64,000 bases of DNA from CAYSGL01 sp964520985 (GTDB taxonomy: Bacteria; Pseudomonadota; Alphaproteobacteria; Micavibrionales; Micavibrionaceae), in NCBI GenBank assembly GCA_964520985.1, contig CAZFPB010000005.1, positions 1-64,000 of the forward strand, given 5' to 3'. This document shows, one piece after another, positions 6,464 to 15,319 of this stretch. A program made the position numbers and the translations under genes. The notes below the pieces were generated by a model. It had not been told where the DNA came from, did not search any database, and saw only the letters and a program-made list of their open reading frames with translations. The first letter of the stretch is position 1; each line of letters begins with the position of its first letter.

Positions 6464-8832
6464 TGGCCGACGGGGCGTGGCTCGGCGACCCCGAGATGCA
6501 AGTCAATGATGGCTGGGGGCCCAACCGGGCTCTCAGCTATTCTGTTGCCGACGCTGAGCGGGACCGCGCCATCGCCGTCCACCGCGCGATCGAGCACGAC
6601 ATTCTTCAGGTGGTCGGGGACAAGCGCGACGTGCTGCGCAGCCTCGACGAGGACATCACCCAGTTCATCAAGAAGGCCGGGGAGTATTACCGGCTGCACC
6701 ACGACTTCGAGACCTACTGCGACGTGAGCGTGGTCGATGTCGGACAGGACGTGTACTCGAAGCACCCGTCCTGCGAGCCGCTGATGCTGGCCTACGCGCC
6801 AAACGACGACGCGGTGATGCAGTGGGTGCCAGCCGAGGGCGAGGAGATGCCCTCCGATCTCGAAGAGATGCTGTTCGATCCCTACGCGATCAAGTTCGCG
6901 TGGAACAAGCCCTTCGAGTACGCGATCTGGAAGAACACCCTCGGGATCGAAATCCCGCACAAGCTCTGGCGCGACCCCATGGTCATCGCCCTGACGTGCT
7001 CGTTCCCCGGTGGTCTGGGCCGCGTCGGCAAGATACTCGGGCTCCCGGAAAACCTCCAAAAGGATAAGCACGGCAAGGCGCTTATCCGCATGTTCTCGAT
7101 GCCCAACAAGCCCACGAAAAAGCGCCCCCAGCGCCGAATCATGTGGTGGCACGAGCCCGAGGAGTGGAACCACTACAAGTCCTATAACCGGGACGACGTG
7201 CGGTCGGAGCGGGCGATCTACAAGAAGCTGCGCCCCTACAACCTGCCCAAGGAAGAATGGGAACTCTGGTTCATCGACCAAGAGATCAACGAGGCGGGCA
7301 TCCCCATCAACATGGCGATGGTGGATAACGCCCAGCGAATCTACGAGTACGTGCTGGCGGATCGCCTCCAGCAGATGGCCGAGATCACCGGCCTCGAAAA
7401 CCCCAACTCCAACCAGCAAATCCTCCCGTGGTTGCAGGATCGGGGCTACCCGTTCGAGGACATCAAGAAGGGCCATATCCAGCGCGCCTACGACAAGGTG
7501 GACGCGCTCCTCGAAAGCGGCGAACTCGACGAGGACCCGGATCGCGAAGAGCAAGTTCAGCTGCATCGCGTCCTCGAACTCCGCATGGAAGCGGCCCGGT
7601 CAGCCCCCAAGAAGTACGCCGCGCTCCAGACGGCCGCCGACCGGAAAGATCAGGTCATCCGGAACTCGTTCCAGTTCGCCGGGGCGCAGCGGACGTGGCG
7701 CTGGGCCGGTCGCGTCTATCAGCCGCAGAACCTCGCCAAGCCCCCCAAATATCTGGAGAACGTGGTCGAGCAGGTCGCCCACCATCTCGAAGTGCTCGAC
7801 CCGTGGTCCTTCGACCAGATTTACTCGGTGGACCGGCACAAGAGCCCCACGGGGCGGCTCGTGTACTCGTCGCCCATGGACGCGCTGGCTACCGGCGTGC
7901 GGCCGGTGGCGCAGGCCCCGGAGGGCTACGAGTTCATCGACTGCGACTTGAACGCGATCGAGAACCGCGTGCTCGGGTGGATTTCCAACTGCCCGAAAAT
8001 CCTCCGGGTGTTCGAGCTTGGCCGCGATCCCTATGTCGACTTCGCCACCTATCTGTTCGGCGGCGACTACGACTCGCTCTGGGCCGAATACAAGGGCGGC
8101 GATTCGTTCAAGCGCACGATCTCGAAGCCGGGGGTGCTCGGCTGCGGCTACCAGCTGGGCGCAGGGCACATCATCGTCAACCACCAGACCGGCGAGGAGG
8201 AGGCCACCGGCCTGCTCGGCTACGCGTGGAACATGGGCATCCGGCAGTTCACCCCCGAGCAGTCCAAGCTCTCGGTGGAGGTCTTCCGCTCGACGTTCGA
8301 GGAGGTCGTCGACTTCTGGTACGGCATCGAGAGCGCCGCGAAGAAGTGCGTCCGCACGGGCCAGCCCGTGCAGTTCCGGATGTACACCTTCGACCGCAAG
8401 GGCCCGTTCATGCGGATGCGGCTCCCCAGCGGCCGGTTCCTCCACTACTTCCGGCCCCGGCTGGAGGAAGTCGAGACGCCGTGGGGTGCGATGAAGATGA
8501 CCCTCACCTACGAGGGCCTGAACGATCGCGACCAGTGGACCCGGATCAACACCCACGGCGGCAAGCTCACCGAAAACGCGGACCAAGCGACCTCGCGCGA
8601 TCTGCTCGCCAACGGCATGAAGATCGCCCGGCAGCGCCACAAGATCGACCTGCGCCTGCACGTCCACGATCAGCTGGTTGGCCTAGCGCCGGTCGGCCGG
8701 TCGGAGGAAGCGCTGGCCTACCTGAAGGCGGGCATGGAGGAGCTTCCGGTGTGGGGGCGTCGAGGCGCTGAGTGGGTCGACCTGCCGCTCGGCTCGAACG
8801 GCTTCGTCAGCAAGTATTTTATGAAGGACTGA
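6463..8832 (+). CDS. Family A DNA polymerase with 3'-5' exonuclease domain
   Basis: A 789-residue replicative polymerase. The exonuclease motifs are DFETYC (Exo I), WNKPFEYAIW (Exo II, with Glu where Asp is usual) and YNRDDVRSE (Exo III). Polymerase motif A is DLNAIENR (D495, E500, R502), motif B is KRTISKPGVLGCGY, and motif C is HVHDQ (D736, Q737). The usual motif C is HDE, so the glutamate next to the catalytic aspartate is replaced by Gln. The gene is coupled to the SSB upstream and is followed after 1 bp by the VRR-NUC gene. Length and order fit the phage PolA that accompanies DUF2800/DUF2815. Confidence 0.93.
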   Translation: MADGAWLGDPEMQVNDGWGPNRALSYSVADAERDRAIAVHRAIEHDILQVVGDKRDVLRSLDEDITQFIKKAGEYYRLHHDFETYCDVSVVDVGQDVYSKHPSCEPLMLAYAPNDDAVMQWVPAEGEEMPSDLEEMLFDPYAIKFAWNKPFEYAIWKNTLGIEIPHKLWRDPMVIALTCSFPGGLGRVGKILGLPENLQKDKHGKALIRMFSMPNKPTKKRPQRRIMWWHEPEEWNHYKSYNRDDVRSERAIYKKLRPYNLPKEEWELWFIDQEINEAGIPINMAMVDNAQRIYEYVLADRLQQMAEITGLENPNSNQQILPWLQDRGYPFEDIKKGHIQRAYDKVDALLESGELDEDPDREEQVQLHRVLELRMEAARSAPKKYAALQTAADRKDQVIRNSFQFAGAQRTWRWAGRVYQPQNLAKPPKYLENVVEQVAHHLEVLDPWSFDQIYSVDRHKSPTGRLVYSSPMDALATGVRPVAQAPEGYEFIDCDLNAIENRVLGWISNCPKILRVFELGRDPYVDFATYLFGGDYDSLWAEYKGGDSFKRTISKPGVLGCGYQLGAGHIIVNHQTGEEEATGLLGYAWNMGIRQFTPEQSKLSVEVFRSTFEEVVDFWYGIESAAKKCVRTGQPVQFRMYTFDRKGPFMRMRLPSGRFLHYFRPRLEEVETPWGAMKMTLTYEGLNDRDQWTRINTHGGKLTENADQATSRDLLANGMKIARQRHKIDLRLHVHDQLVGLAPVGRSEEALAYLKAGMEELPVWGRRGAEWVDLPLGSNGFVSKYFMKD

Positions 8833-8833
8833 G

Positions 8834-9118
8834 ATGGCCGACGAATCGCTCGTGGAAGTGCCGATCTGCAACTGGGCCGAGGCCGACGGCTGGATCGTCC
8901 GGAAGCTGAAATACATCGGCCGCCGTGCCGGGCCGGATCGCCTGTTCGCCAAGGGCAAGCGGATCGTGCTGATCGAGTTCAAGGACCCCGACGGCGAACT
9001 CAGCGCGCTACAGGGGCGCGAGTTCCGCCGCTTCCGGGAGGCCGAGGTCGAAGAAGCCTATGTGGTGGACAACCTCGCCGACGGATGCCGTATACTGGGG
9101 CTACGATGGCCGCGTTGA
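8834..9118 (+). CDS. VRR-NUC domain nuclease
   Basis: A 94-residue stand-alone VRR-NUC (PF08774) protein. The catalytic core is readable as GPDRLF followed by IVLIEFKDPDGELSALQ, i.e. D, E-x-K and Q of the PD-(D/E)XK fold. Such proteins cut branched DNA in replication or recombination modules. The 3' end overlaps the start of the SNF2 helicase gene by 13 bp. Confidence 0.88.
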   Translation: MADESLVEVPICNWAEADGWIVRKLKYIGRRAGPDRLFAKGKRIVLIEFKDPDGELSALQGREFRRFREAEVEEAYVVDNLADGCRILGLRWPR

Positions 9119-10671
9119 ACATCAAGCCGTTCCTCCCCGAGGTCTACGGCAAACCGCCCAAGCTGCTCTTCGACACCGAGGCGCGGGAACTCATCTGGGG
9201 CCCGCCTGACCGGCCGTTGACGTGGGAGGAATCCCGCACCTACCAGCGCTGGATGTCCCAGCTGGTGATGGACAACTACGGGGTCTACCTCGGCGCAGAG
9301 ATGGGGCTGGGGAAGACCGGCGCGGTGCTGCGGGCGATCGTGGACCTGATGGCGGCCGGGGTCGTCCACAAACCGCTGATCATCGCTCCGCTCAACGTCG
9401 CCGAGAACACATGGCCGGATGAGATCGCGACGTGGGACTTCGCCCGGCATTTGCGTTACCGGGTGGTTACGGGAACCGAGGAGCAGCGGATCGCCGCGCT
9501 CCAGTACCCGGCGGACGTGACGATCGTCAACCGGGAGAACCTAGTCTGGCTGCACGAGTACCTGACCTCGCGCGGCTTCGACTTCGACATGCTGGTCTAC
9601 GACGAGGCCCGGCGGCTCGCGGGCGGGTCGAAGCGCACCAAGGGCAACGTCCGGAAGGATGGGACCAAGAGCCCCAAGCTGCTCTCGGAGTTCGGCATCC
9701 TCCGCAAGATGCATTTCCGGTGGAAGAAGGTCGTGCTGCTGTCCGGCACGCCCGCCCCCGAGGGCCTGATGGACTTGTGGGGGCCGATCTTCCAGATCGA
9801 CCTAGGCGAGCGGCTGGGACAGAGCAAGACGGCCTTCGAGCGCCGGTGGTTCCGGTTCGACCGCTACACCTACCAGACGACCCCCTTCGATCATTCGGAG
9901 GGCGAGATCATGGACGCGATCAAGGACGTGTTCTTCTCCCTGCGCGAGGAGGACTACCTGACGCTGCCGCCGCTGCTGGTCGACGACCGCAAGGCCTACC
10001 TCCCGCCTGCCGCCATGGACAAGTACCGCCGGATGGAGCGGGACATGTATCTGGAAGAGCACGATGTCGAGGCGGTCACCACCGGCGTCCTGACCAACAA
10101 GCTGCTCCAGCTGGCCAACGGCTCGCTCTACCTCGGCCCGGACGACCCAGCGAACGAGAACGCCTCGGGAGCGTCGGTTCGCATCCACGACGCCAAGCTC
10201 GACGTGCTCGACAGCATCATGTCCGAGGCCAACGGGGCTCCGGTGCTGGTGGCCTACAGCTTCAAGTTTGACATCGAGGCGATCAAGCGTCGGTTCCCCA
10301 AGGTCCGCATCTTCGGCGAGGGCACCAACGACGTGCGCGACTGGAACTCCGGGCGCATCGGAATGATGCTCACCCACCCGGCCAGCGCGGGCCACGGTCT
10401 GAACTTCCAGCACGGGGGTAACATCGCCGTGTGGTACGGGCTGACATGGAGCCTCGAACTCTACCGGCAGTTCATCAAGCGCCTCCATCGCTCGGGCCAG
10501 AAGGCCGATCGCGTGATCCTTCACCGCATCTTGGCGGCGGGCACGGTGGACGAGCGCTTGGTGGGGGTGCTATCCGATAAGACCGCAACGCAGGACCGCA
10601 TCACGGATGTCGTCCGAGTACACGCGGAAGAAGTAAGGCGAGTGGACGAGATGATGAGGCTGGCCGCATGA
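9106..10671 (+). CDS. SNF2/superfamily 2 helicase
   Basis: A 521-residue helicase. Motif I is EMGLGKT, motif II is YDEARRL (DEAR in place of DEAH/DESH), motif III is LLSGTPAP, and motif VI is RLHRSGQKADRV. This matches the SNF2-like helicases found next to VRR-NUC and PolA in phage replication modules. Start 9106 is preferred for its GGGG box six bases upstream; an ATG at 9085 in frame is an alternative. The stop overlaps the next ATG by 4 bp. Confidence 0.9.
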   Translation: MAALNIKPFLPEVYGKPPKLLFDTEARELIWGPPDRPLTWEESRTYQRWMSQLVMDNYGVYLGAEMGLGKTGAVLRAIVDLMAAGVVHKPLIIAPLNVAENTWPDEIATWDFARHLRYRVVTGTEEQRIAALQYPADVTIVNRENLVWLHEYLTSRGFDFDMLVYDEARRLAGGSKRTKGNVRKDGTKSPKLLSEFGILRKMHFRWKKVVLLSGTPAPEGLMDLWGPIFQIDLGERLGQSKTAFERRWFRFDRYTYQTTPFDHSEGEIMDAIKDVFFSLREEDYLTLPPLLVDDRKAYLPPAAMDKYRRMERDMYLEEHDVEAVTTGVLTNKLLQLANGSLYLGPDDPANENASGASVRIHDAKLDVLDSIMSEANGAPVLVAYSFKFDIEAIKRRFPKVRIFGEGTNDVRDWNSGRIGMMLTHPASAGHGLNFQHGGNIAVWYGLTWSLELYRQFIKRLHRSGQKADRVILHRILAAGTVDERLVGVLSDKTATQDRITDVVRVHAEEVRRVDEMMRLAA

Positions 10672-11360
10672 CGATGGACATGGACATCGCCGATCTGGTC
10701 GGCACCACCCCGCCCATGCCGCCGGACAAGGCCGCCGCGCTAGCCGAGCACGTCGCCCGGGGCCAGAAGAGCAAGTACGCGGGCATCGCGACCATGGACG
10801 ACGTGAGCGCCCTGCACGCGGGCGTCACCGTCGGCTGGTTGGCGCAGGCCTTCCGGATGGACCCGAAGACGGTCAAGCAGCGGCTCGCCAAGTGCCCGGT
10901 GCTGAAGGCCCATCAGCGCGGTTATATCTACGAGTTCAAGGTGGCGGTGGAATACCTCGTCACTCCGAAGGTGGACATCGAAGAATACCTGAAGCAGGTC
11001 AAGATCAAAGACCTGCCCACGCGCCTGCAATCCGAGTATTGGCAGGCGATGCGATCCAAGCAAATCTGGGAACGAGAAGCCGGAGAGACGTGGGCGACGG
11101 ATGATGTCCTGTCGGTATTCTCCGACGTGATGTCGATTGCCCGCTCGGCACTGCAACTCTGGGTCGATGACTTGGAACGGACGGTCGCCGTCACGCCCGA
11201 GCAGCGGGAGTTCCTGAACACCCGGGTCTACGCGCTCCAGAACAGCCTCTATGAGAAGCTGGTGAAGCTGCCGGAGCAGCGACGTACCCTGCCGCAGTCC
11301 GCGATCAGCCACGACGAGGACCCGCCGGAGTTGGAGGACGATCTTGCAGCCCTCGTATGA
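10668..11360 (+). CDS. Terminase small subunit (DUF1441 type)
   Basis: A 230-residue protein. Residues 40-90 form a DNA-binding HTH (VTVGWLAQAFRMDPKTVKQRLAKCP), as in DUF1441/Nu1-type DNA packaging proteins, followed by a helical oligomerisation region (QSEYWQAMRSKQIWEREAGETW). It would recognise the packaging site and load the large subunit encoded immediately downstream, whose start lies inside this gene's last 17 bp. Confidence 0.85.
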   Translation: MTMDMDIADLVGTTPPMPPDKAAALAEHVARGQKSKYAGIATMDDVSALHAGVTVGWLAQAFRMDPKTVKQRLAKCPVLKAHQRGYIYEFKVAVEYLVTPKVDIEEYLKQVKIKDLPTRLQSEYWQAMRSKQIWEREAGETWATDDVLSVFSDVMSIARSALQLWVDDLERTVAVTPEQREFLNTRVYALQNSLYEKLVKLPEQRRTLPQSAISHDEDPPELEDDLAALV

Positions 11361-13473
11361 TTCGCTCGAAGCCGTCATCGCCCGAGGGGCGGAAGGGCTC
11401 AAGCCTGCCGATCGGCTGACCGTCTCCCAAGCCGCCGCGAAATACCGGAAGCTGGAGAACAAGGGGGCCTACGTGGGCCCGTGGCAGAACGAGATGACCC
11501 CCTATCTCGTCGAGCCCATGGACGAACTCACCAGCCGGGATTTCACCGCCGAGGTCTTCGTCGGGCCTGCCCAGTGCGGCAAGACCGACATGTTCCTCAA
11601 TTGGCTGACCTACGCGACGACCTGTGATCCGGCCGACATGATGCTGATCGAAAAGGCGCAGGCCACGGCGCGCGACTTCTCCATCCGCCGCGTGGACCGC
11701 CTGCACCGGCAGTCCGAGGAGGTCGGGGCCAAGCTGATCCCGCGCCGGGACGCGGACAACACCTTCGACAAGCAGTATCTCGGGATGCTGCTGAACCTGT
11801 CGTGGCCGACGATCAACGAACTGTCCGGCCGCCCGATCCCCCGGCTGTGGCTCACCGACTACGACCGCATGCCGGAAGACATCGACGACGAAGGCTCGCC
11901 GTTCGACCAAGCCCGCAAGCGTGCGACCTCGTTCCGCTCCCACGGCATGACCGTGGCGGAAAGCTCTCCCGGCTACTCGATTACCGACCCCAAGTGGGAG
12001 CGGAAGTCTGCGCATCAGGCACCCCCCACGGGCGGTATCCTGTCGCTCTACAACCGTGGGGATCGCCGCCGCTGGTACTGGCGCTGCATCTCCTGCCACC
12101 ACGCCTTTGAGCCTGCCTTCGGCCTGTTCAAGTATCCCGACAGCGAGGACATGATGGAGAGCGCCGAGCAGGTCGTTCTCGCGTGCCCGGAGTGCGGCCA
12201 GCTGTATAGCCAGCACCCGGGGCACCACGAGGGCCCGGGCCGGTACGAGATGAACCTGAAGGGTCGGTGGGTCAAAGACGGGCAGGTCTGGATGCCGGAA
12301 GGGCACCTTGCAGGGACCCCCGTGCGCTCGGACATCGCCTCATTCTGGCTGAAGGGCGCGGCCGCAGCACTGGTGGACTGGAAGACCCTCGTCATCAACT
12401 ACCTGAAGGCCTTGGAGGAATACAAGGACACCGGGTCGGAGATGGCGCTGAAGACCACGGTCGGCGTCGATCAGGGCGAGGCCTACCTGCCCAAGTCGCA
12501 GGAAGAGCTTCGGGCTCCGGAAGACCTGAAGGCCCGGGCGCGTGATCTCGGTGAGAAGGTCGTTCCCTACGGGGTCCGGTTCCTGATCGCCACGGTGGAC
12601 GTGCAGAAGAACCGCTTCGTGGTGCAGGTCCATGGGATCGGCGAGGGCACGGACTCGTGGATCGTCGACCGGTTCGAGATCAGGAAGTCCCGGCGGCTCG
12701 ACCCCGACGGTGAACGCCTGTGGATAAACCCCGGTGCGTATCCCGAGGACTGGAAGCTCCTCGTGCAGGAGGTCATGGAAAAGACCTACCCGCTCGCGGA
12801 TGGCTCGGGTCGCATGATGGCGATCAAGGAAACGTGGTGCGACTCCGGCGGCCGGGCGGGCGTGACCCCCAACGCCTACAAGTTCTACCTGTGGCTGCGG
12901 CGCGGCGACGGCGACGAATCCGACCTCCGGATCGACGACGACGAGAGCTACGGCTGGAAGCCGGGTCTCGCCGCTCGGTTCCGCCTGCTCAAGGGCGATC
13001 CGAACGAGAACGCGCCCCGGGCCCGCATCTCCTACCCCGACAGCCAGCGCAAAGACCGGCACGCCGGGGCCCGAGGCGAAGTGCCCGTGGTGATGCTCAA
13101 CGTCGACATGCTGAAGGACAACCTGAACACCCGGCTCGACCGGACGGACCCCCTAGGGGGGCGCATCAACTTCCCCAGCTGGTTGAGCTACAATTTCTTC
13201 GCGGAACTGTGCGTCGAGATCAAGGACCCGAAGAAGGGGTGGATCAACCCCAAGCAGTACCGGAACGAATCGTGGGACTTGCTCGTCTACCTTCTGGGGG
13301 CGGTGCATCTGCTCGCCGTCGAGCATATCAACTGGGACTACCCGGAGCAGGGCTGGGCGAAGGACTGGGACGAGAATGATCTGGTCTTCAACCCCACGCA
13401 GGCCAAGTACCCCTTTGAAAACGATCGGAAGCGTGGCAATAGTCTCAGCCAACTATCCTCGTTGCTGGCGTAG
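11344..13473 (+). CDS. Terminase large subunit, lambda GpA family
   Basis: A 709-residue packaging motor. The ATPase P-loop is VFVGPAQCGKTD (residues about 74-85), with a WLTDYDRM Walker B-like strand. A zinc-binding pair CxxC...CxxC lies at about residues 255-290 (CISCHH, CPECGQ), and the C-terminal half is the nuclease domain. The family is PF05876 (lambda gpA), the cos-cleaving type, but a cos site was not found. The start codon is TTG at 11344 behind a strong GGAGG box; the next in-frame Met is about 50 residues later and would remove conserved sequence. Confidence 0.93.
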   Translation: MQPSYDSLEAVIARGAEGLKPADRLTVSQAAAKYRKLENKGAYVGPWQNEMTPYLVEPMDELTSRDFTAEVFVGPAQCGKTDMFLNWLTYATTCDPADMMLIEKAQATARDFSIRRVDRLHRQSEEVGAKLIPRRDADNTFDKQYLGMLLNLSWPTINELSGRPIPRLWLTDYDRMPEDIDDEGSPFDQARKRATSFRSHGMTVAESSPGYSITDPKWERKSAHQAPPTGGILSLYNRGDRRRWYWRCISCHHAFEPAFGLFKYPDSEDMMESAEQVVLACPECGQLYSQHPGHHEGPGRYEMNLKGRWVKDGQVWMPEGHLAGTPVRSDIASFWLKGAAAALVDWKTLVINYLKALEEYKDTGSEMALKTTVGVDQGEAYLPKSQEELRAPEDLKARARDLGEKVVPYGVRFLIATVDVQKNRFVVQVHGIGEGTDSWIVDRFEIRKSRRLDPDGERLWINPGAYPEDWKLLVQEVMEKTYPLADGSGRMMAIKETWCDSGGRAGVTPNAYKFYLWLRRGDGDESDLRIDDDESYGWKPGLAARFRLLKGDPNENAPRARISYPDSQRKDRHAGARGEVPVVMLNVDMLKDNLNTRLDRTDPLGGRINFPSWLSYNFFAELCVEIKDPKKGWINPKQYRNESWDLLVYLLGAVHLLAVEHINWDYPEQGWAKDWDENDLVFNPTQAKYPFENDRKRGNSLSQLSSLLA

Positions 13474-13481
13474 AGGCCCCC

Positions 13482-13700
13482 ATGGCTGATAAAGCGATCC
13501 TAGAACGCTGGCTGAAGGAAGCCGAAGAGGCTTACCACCAGCTGAACATGGGCATGCAAGCCAAGGTGTTCGTCGACCAGAACGGCGAGCGGATCGAGTA
13601 CAATGCGGCCACCCGTGGCCAGCTGTTCTCGTACATCCAAGACCTCCGCCGTCAGCTGGGCGTGGGTACGGCAGGGAGCCCGTTGCAGGTATGGATGTAA
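13482..13700 (+). CDS. Head-tail joining protein, gpW family
   Basis: A 72-residue protein matching lambda gpW (PF02831) in length, position and layout: an N-terminal helix (ILERWLKEAEEAYHQL), a central hairpin (VFVDQNGERIEYN) and a C-terminal helix (RGQLFSYIQDLRRQLG). It would sit under the portal ring and stabilise packaged DNA. The 3' end overlaps the portal gene by 10 bp. Confidence 0.85.
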   Translation: MADKAILERWLKEAEEAYHQLNMGMQAKVFVDQNGERIEYNAATRGQLFSYIQDLRRQLGVGTAGSPLQVWM

Positions 13701-15319
13701 CCGACGCGATCTCCGCAGACATCGAAGCGCTGGTGGGTGGCACCACCGGGCGCGACCTCGCCATGGGTGGGGCCTTCGAGGGTGCTGAACGGCTGAGCAA
13801 GGCGCTGGCGACGTGGGCCCCCGGGCTCCAGTCGGCGGATGCCGACATCCTGCCTGCCAAGGCTATGGCCGACGCTCGCTCCCGGGACATCACCCGGAAC
13901 GACGGCTACGTGCAGTCCGGTGCGAACATTCGCAAGGACAGCATCGTCGGAGCGCTCTACATGCTCAACGCCCGCCCGAACTTCGCCCTGCTCGGCAAGG
14001 ACGAGAAGTGGGCCGAGGAGTTCGAGGAAGAGGTCGAATCGCTGTTCACCGCATGGGCCGAAAGCCCGAACTATTGGGTGGACGCCGCACGAACCCTGAC
14101 CTTCACGGCGATGGTCCGGCTGGCCGTGGGCGTGCATCTGTACGGCGGCGAAGTTCTGGCCGTGGCCGAGTGGCTGCGCGATGAGCCGCGCCCCTTCCAG
14201 ACCGCGATCCAGCTGGTGGAGGCCGATCGCCTCACCACCCCCTTCGAGATGTCGGGGGATACCTCCGTCCGTGGGGGTATCCGGATGAACCGGTACGGGG
14301 CCCCCCTCACCGCCTACATCCGCACCTACCATCCGACCGACTTCTTGCGGTCCTACGACCCCATGCAGTACCGGGCGGTCGCGTGGCGGAAGCCTTGGGG
14401 TCGGCAGCAGGTCATCCATATCCATGAGCAGGTCCGGATCGACCAGACCCGGGGCATCTCCGAACTCGTGGCCGGTCTGAAGACCACCCAGATCGCCAAG
14501 AAGTTCCGGGACATCACGCTCCAGAATGCGGTGCTCAATGCCTCGTTCGCGGCCTCGATCGAATCGGAGCTTCCCGATGAGGCCGTGTACCAGCAGTTGG
14601 GTGCGGGCGGCAGCGTCGGTGATGCGGTGGTCAACTATGCCGAGGCCTATCTGGGTGCCATCGCCCAGTACGCGGGCGGCTCGCGCAATATGTCGATCGA
14701 CGGGATCAAAATCCCCCACCTGTTCCCCGGCACCAAGCTCCAGCTGCGTCCGGCCGGTTCGCCCGGCGGCGTGGGGCAGGACTTCGAGGTATCGCTGAAC
14801 CGGCATCTCGCCGCGATCCTCGGCACGTCCTACGAGGAACTGACCCACGACTACAGCAAGACGAACTACTCGTCGGCCAAGGCGGGCAAGGGTGACACCG
14901 GCCGGTTCATGGCCTCGAAGAAGAAGCTCGTCGCCGACGGGTTCGCGAATCACGTCTATTCGCTGTGGCTGGAGGAGGCCATCAACAAGGGTCGCCTCAC
15001 CACTGTGAAGGCCTCGGACCCCAACTTCTACGAGGGCCTGAATAAGGAAGCCTACTGCCGGGCGGAGTGGATCGGCGCTGGGGTCACCCAGATCGACGAA
15101 CTCAAGGAAACGCAGGCGGCCGCGCTCCGGATCAAGTACAACCTGTCGACGATGCAGGAAGAGACCGCGCGCCTCGGCAAGGACTGGCGTCGGGTGCTCC
15201 GGCAGCGCGAGAAGGAACAGAAGCTCCTCATCGAAGCCGGGCTCGTGCTCGACCCCGCCGAGGACCAGATGATGCAGGCCTCCACCGGAGAAGCCCGCGA
15301 GAAGGAAGAGGCCCAGTAA
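13691..15319 (+). CDS. Portal protein, lambda gpB family
   Basis: A 542-residue protein of the PF05136 family. Typical features are DITRNDGYVQSGANIRKDSIVG near residue 60, the central HIHEQVRIDQTRGIS stretch and the C-terminal SYEELTHDYSKTNYSSAK. It forms the dodecameric channel through which DNA enters and leaves the head. It follows gpW and precedes the protease-scaffold gene, the lambda W-B-C order. Confidence 0.93.
   Translation: MDVTDAISADIEALVGGTTGRDLAMGGAFEGAERLSKALATWAPGLQSADADILPAKAMADARSRDITRNDGYVQSGANIRKDSIVGALYMLNARPNFALLGKDEKWAEEFEEEVESLFTAWAESPNYWVDAARTLTFTAMVRLAVGVHLYGGEVLAVAEWLRDEPRPFQTAIQLVEADRLTTPFEMSGDTSVRGGIRMNRYGAPLTAYIRTYHPTDFLRSYDPMQYRAVAWRKPWGRQQVIHIHEQVRIDQTRGISELVAGLKTTQIAKKFRDITLQNAVLNASFAASIESELPDEAVYQQLGAGGSVGDAVVNYAEAYLGAIAQYAGGSRNMSIDGIKIPHLFPGTKLQLRPAGSPGGVGQDFEVSLNRHLAAILGTSYEELTHDYSKTNYSSAKAGKGDTGRFMASKKKLVADGFANHVYSLWLEEAINKGRLTTVKASDPNFYEGLNKEAYCRAEWIGAGVTQIDELKETQAAALRIKYNLSTMQEETARLGKDWRRVLRQREKEQKLLIEAGLVLDPAEDQMMQASTGEAREKEEAQ

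Noticed and set aside
9085..9105. Upstream ATG as the start of the SNF2 helicase
   Set aside because: The ATG at 9106 has a better-placed GGGG box; the upstream one is possible but has a weak box.
11344..13473. cos packaging site near the terminase genes
   Set aside because: The terminase family is cos-type, but I found no sequence I could defend as a cohesive-end site.
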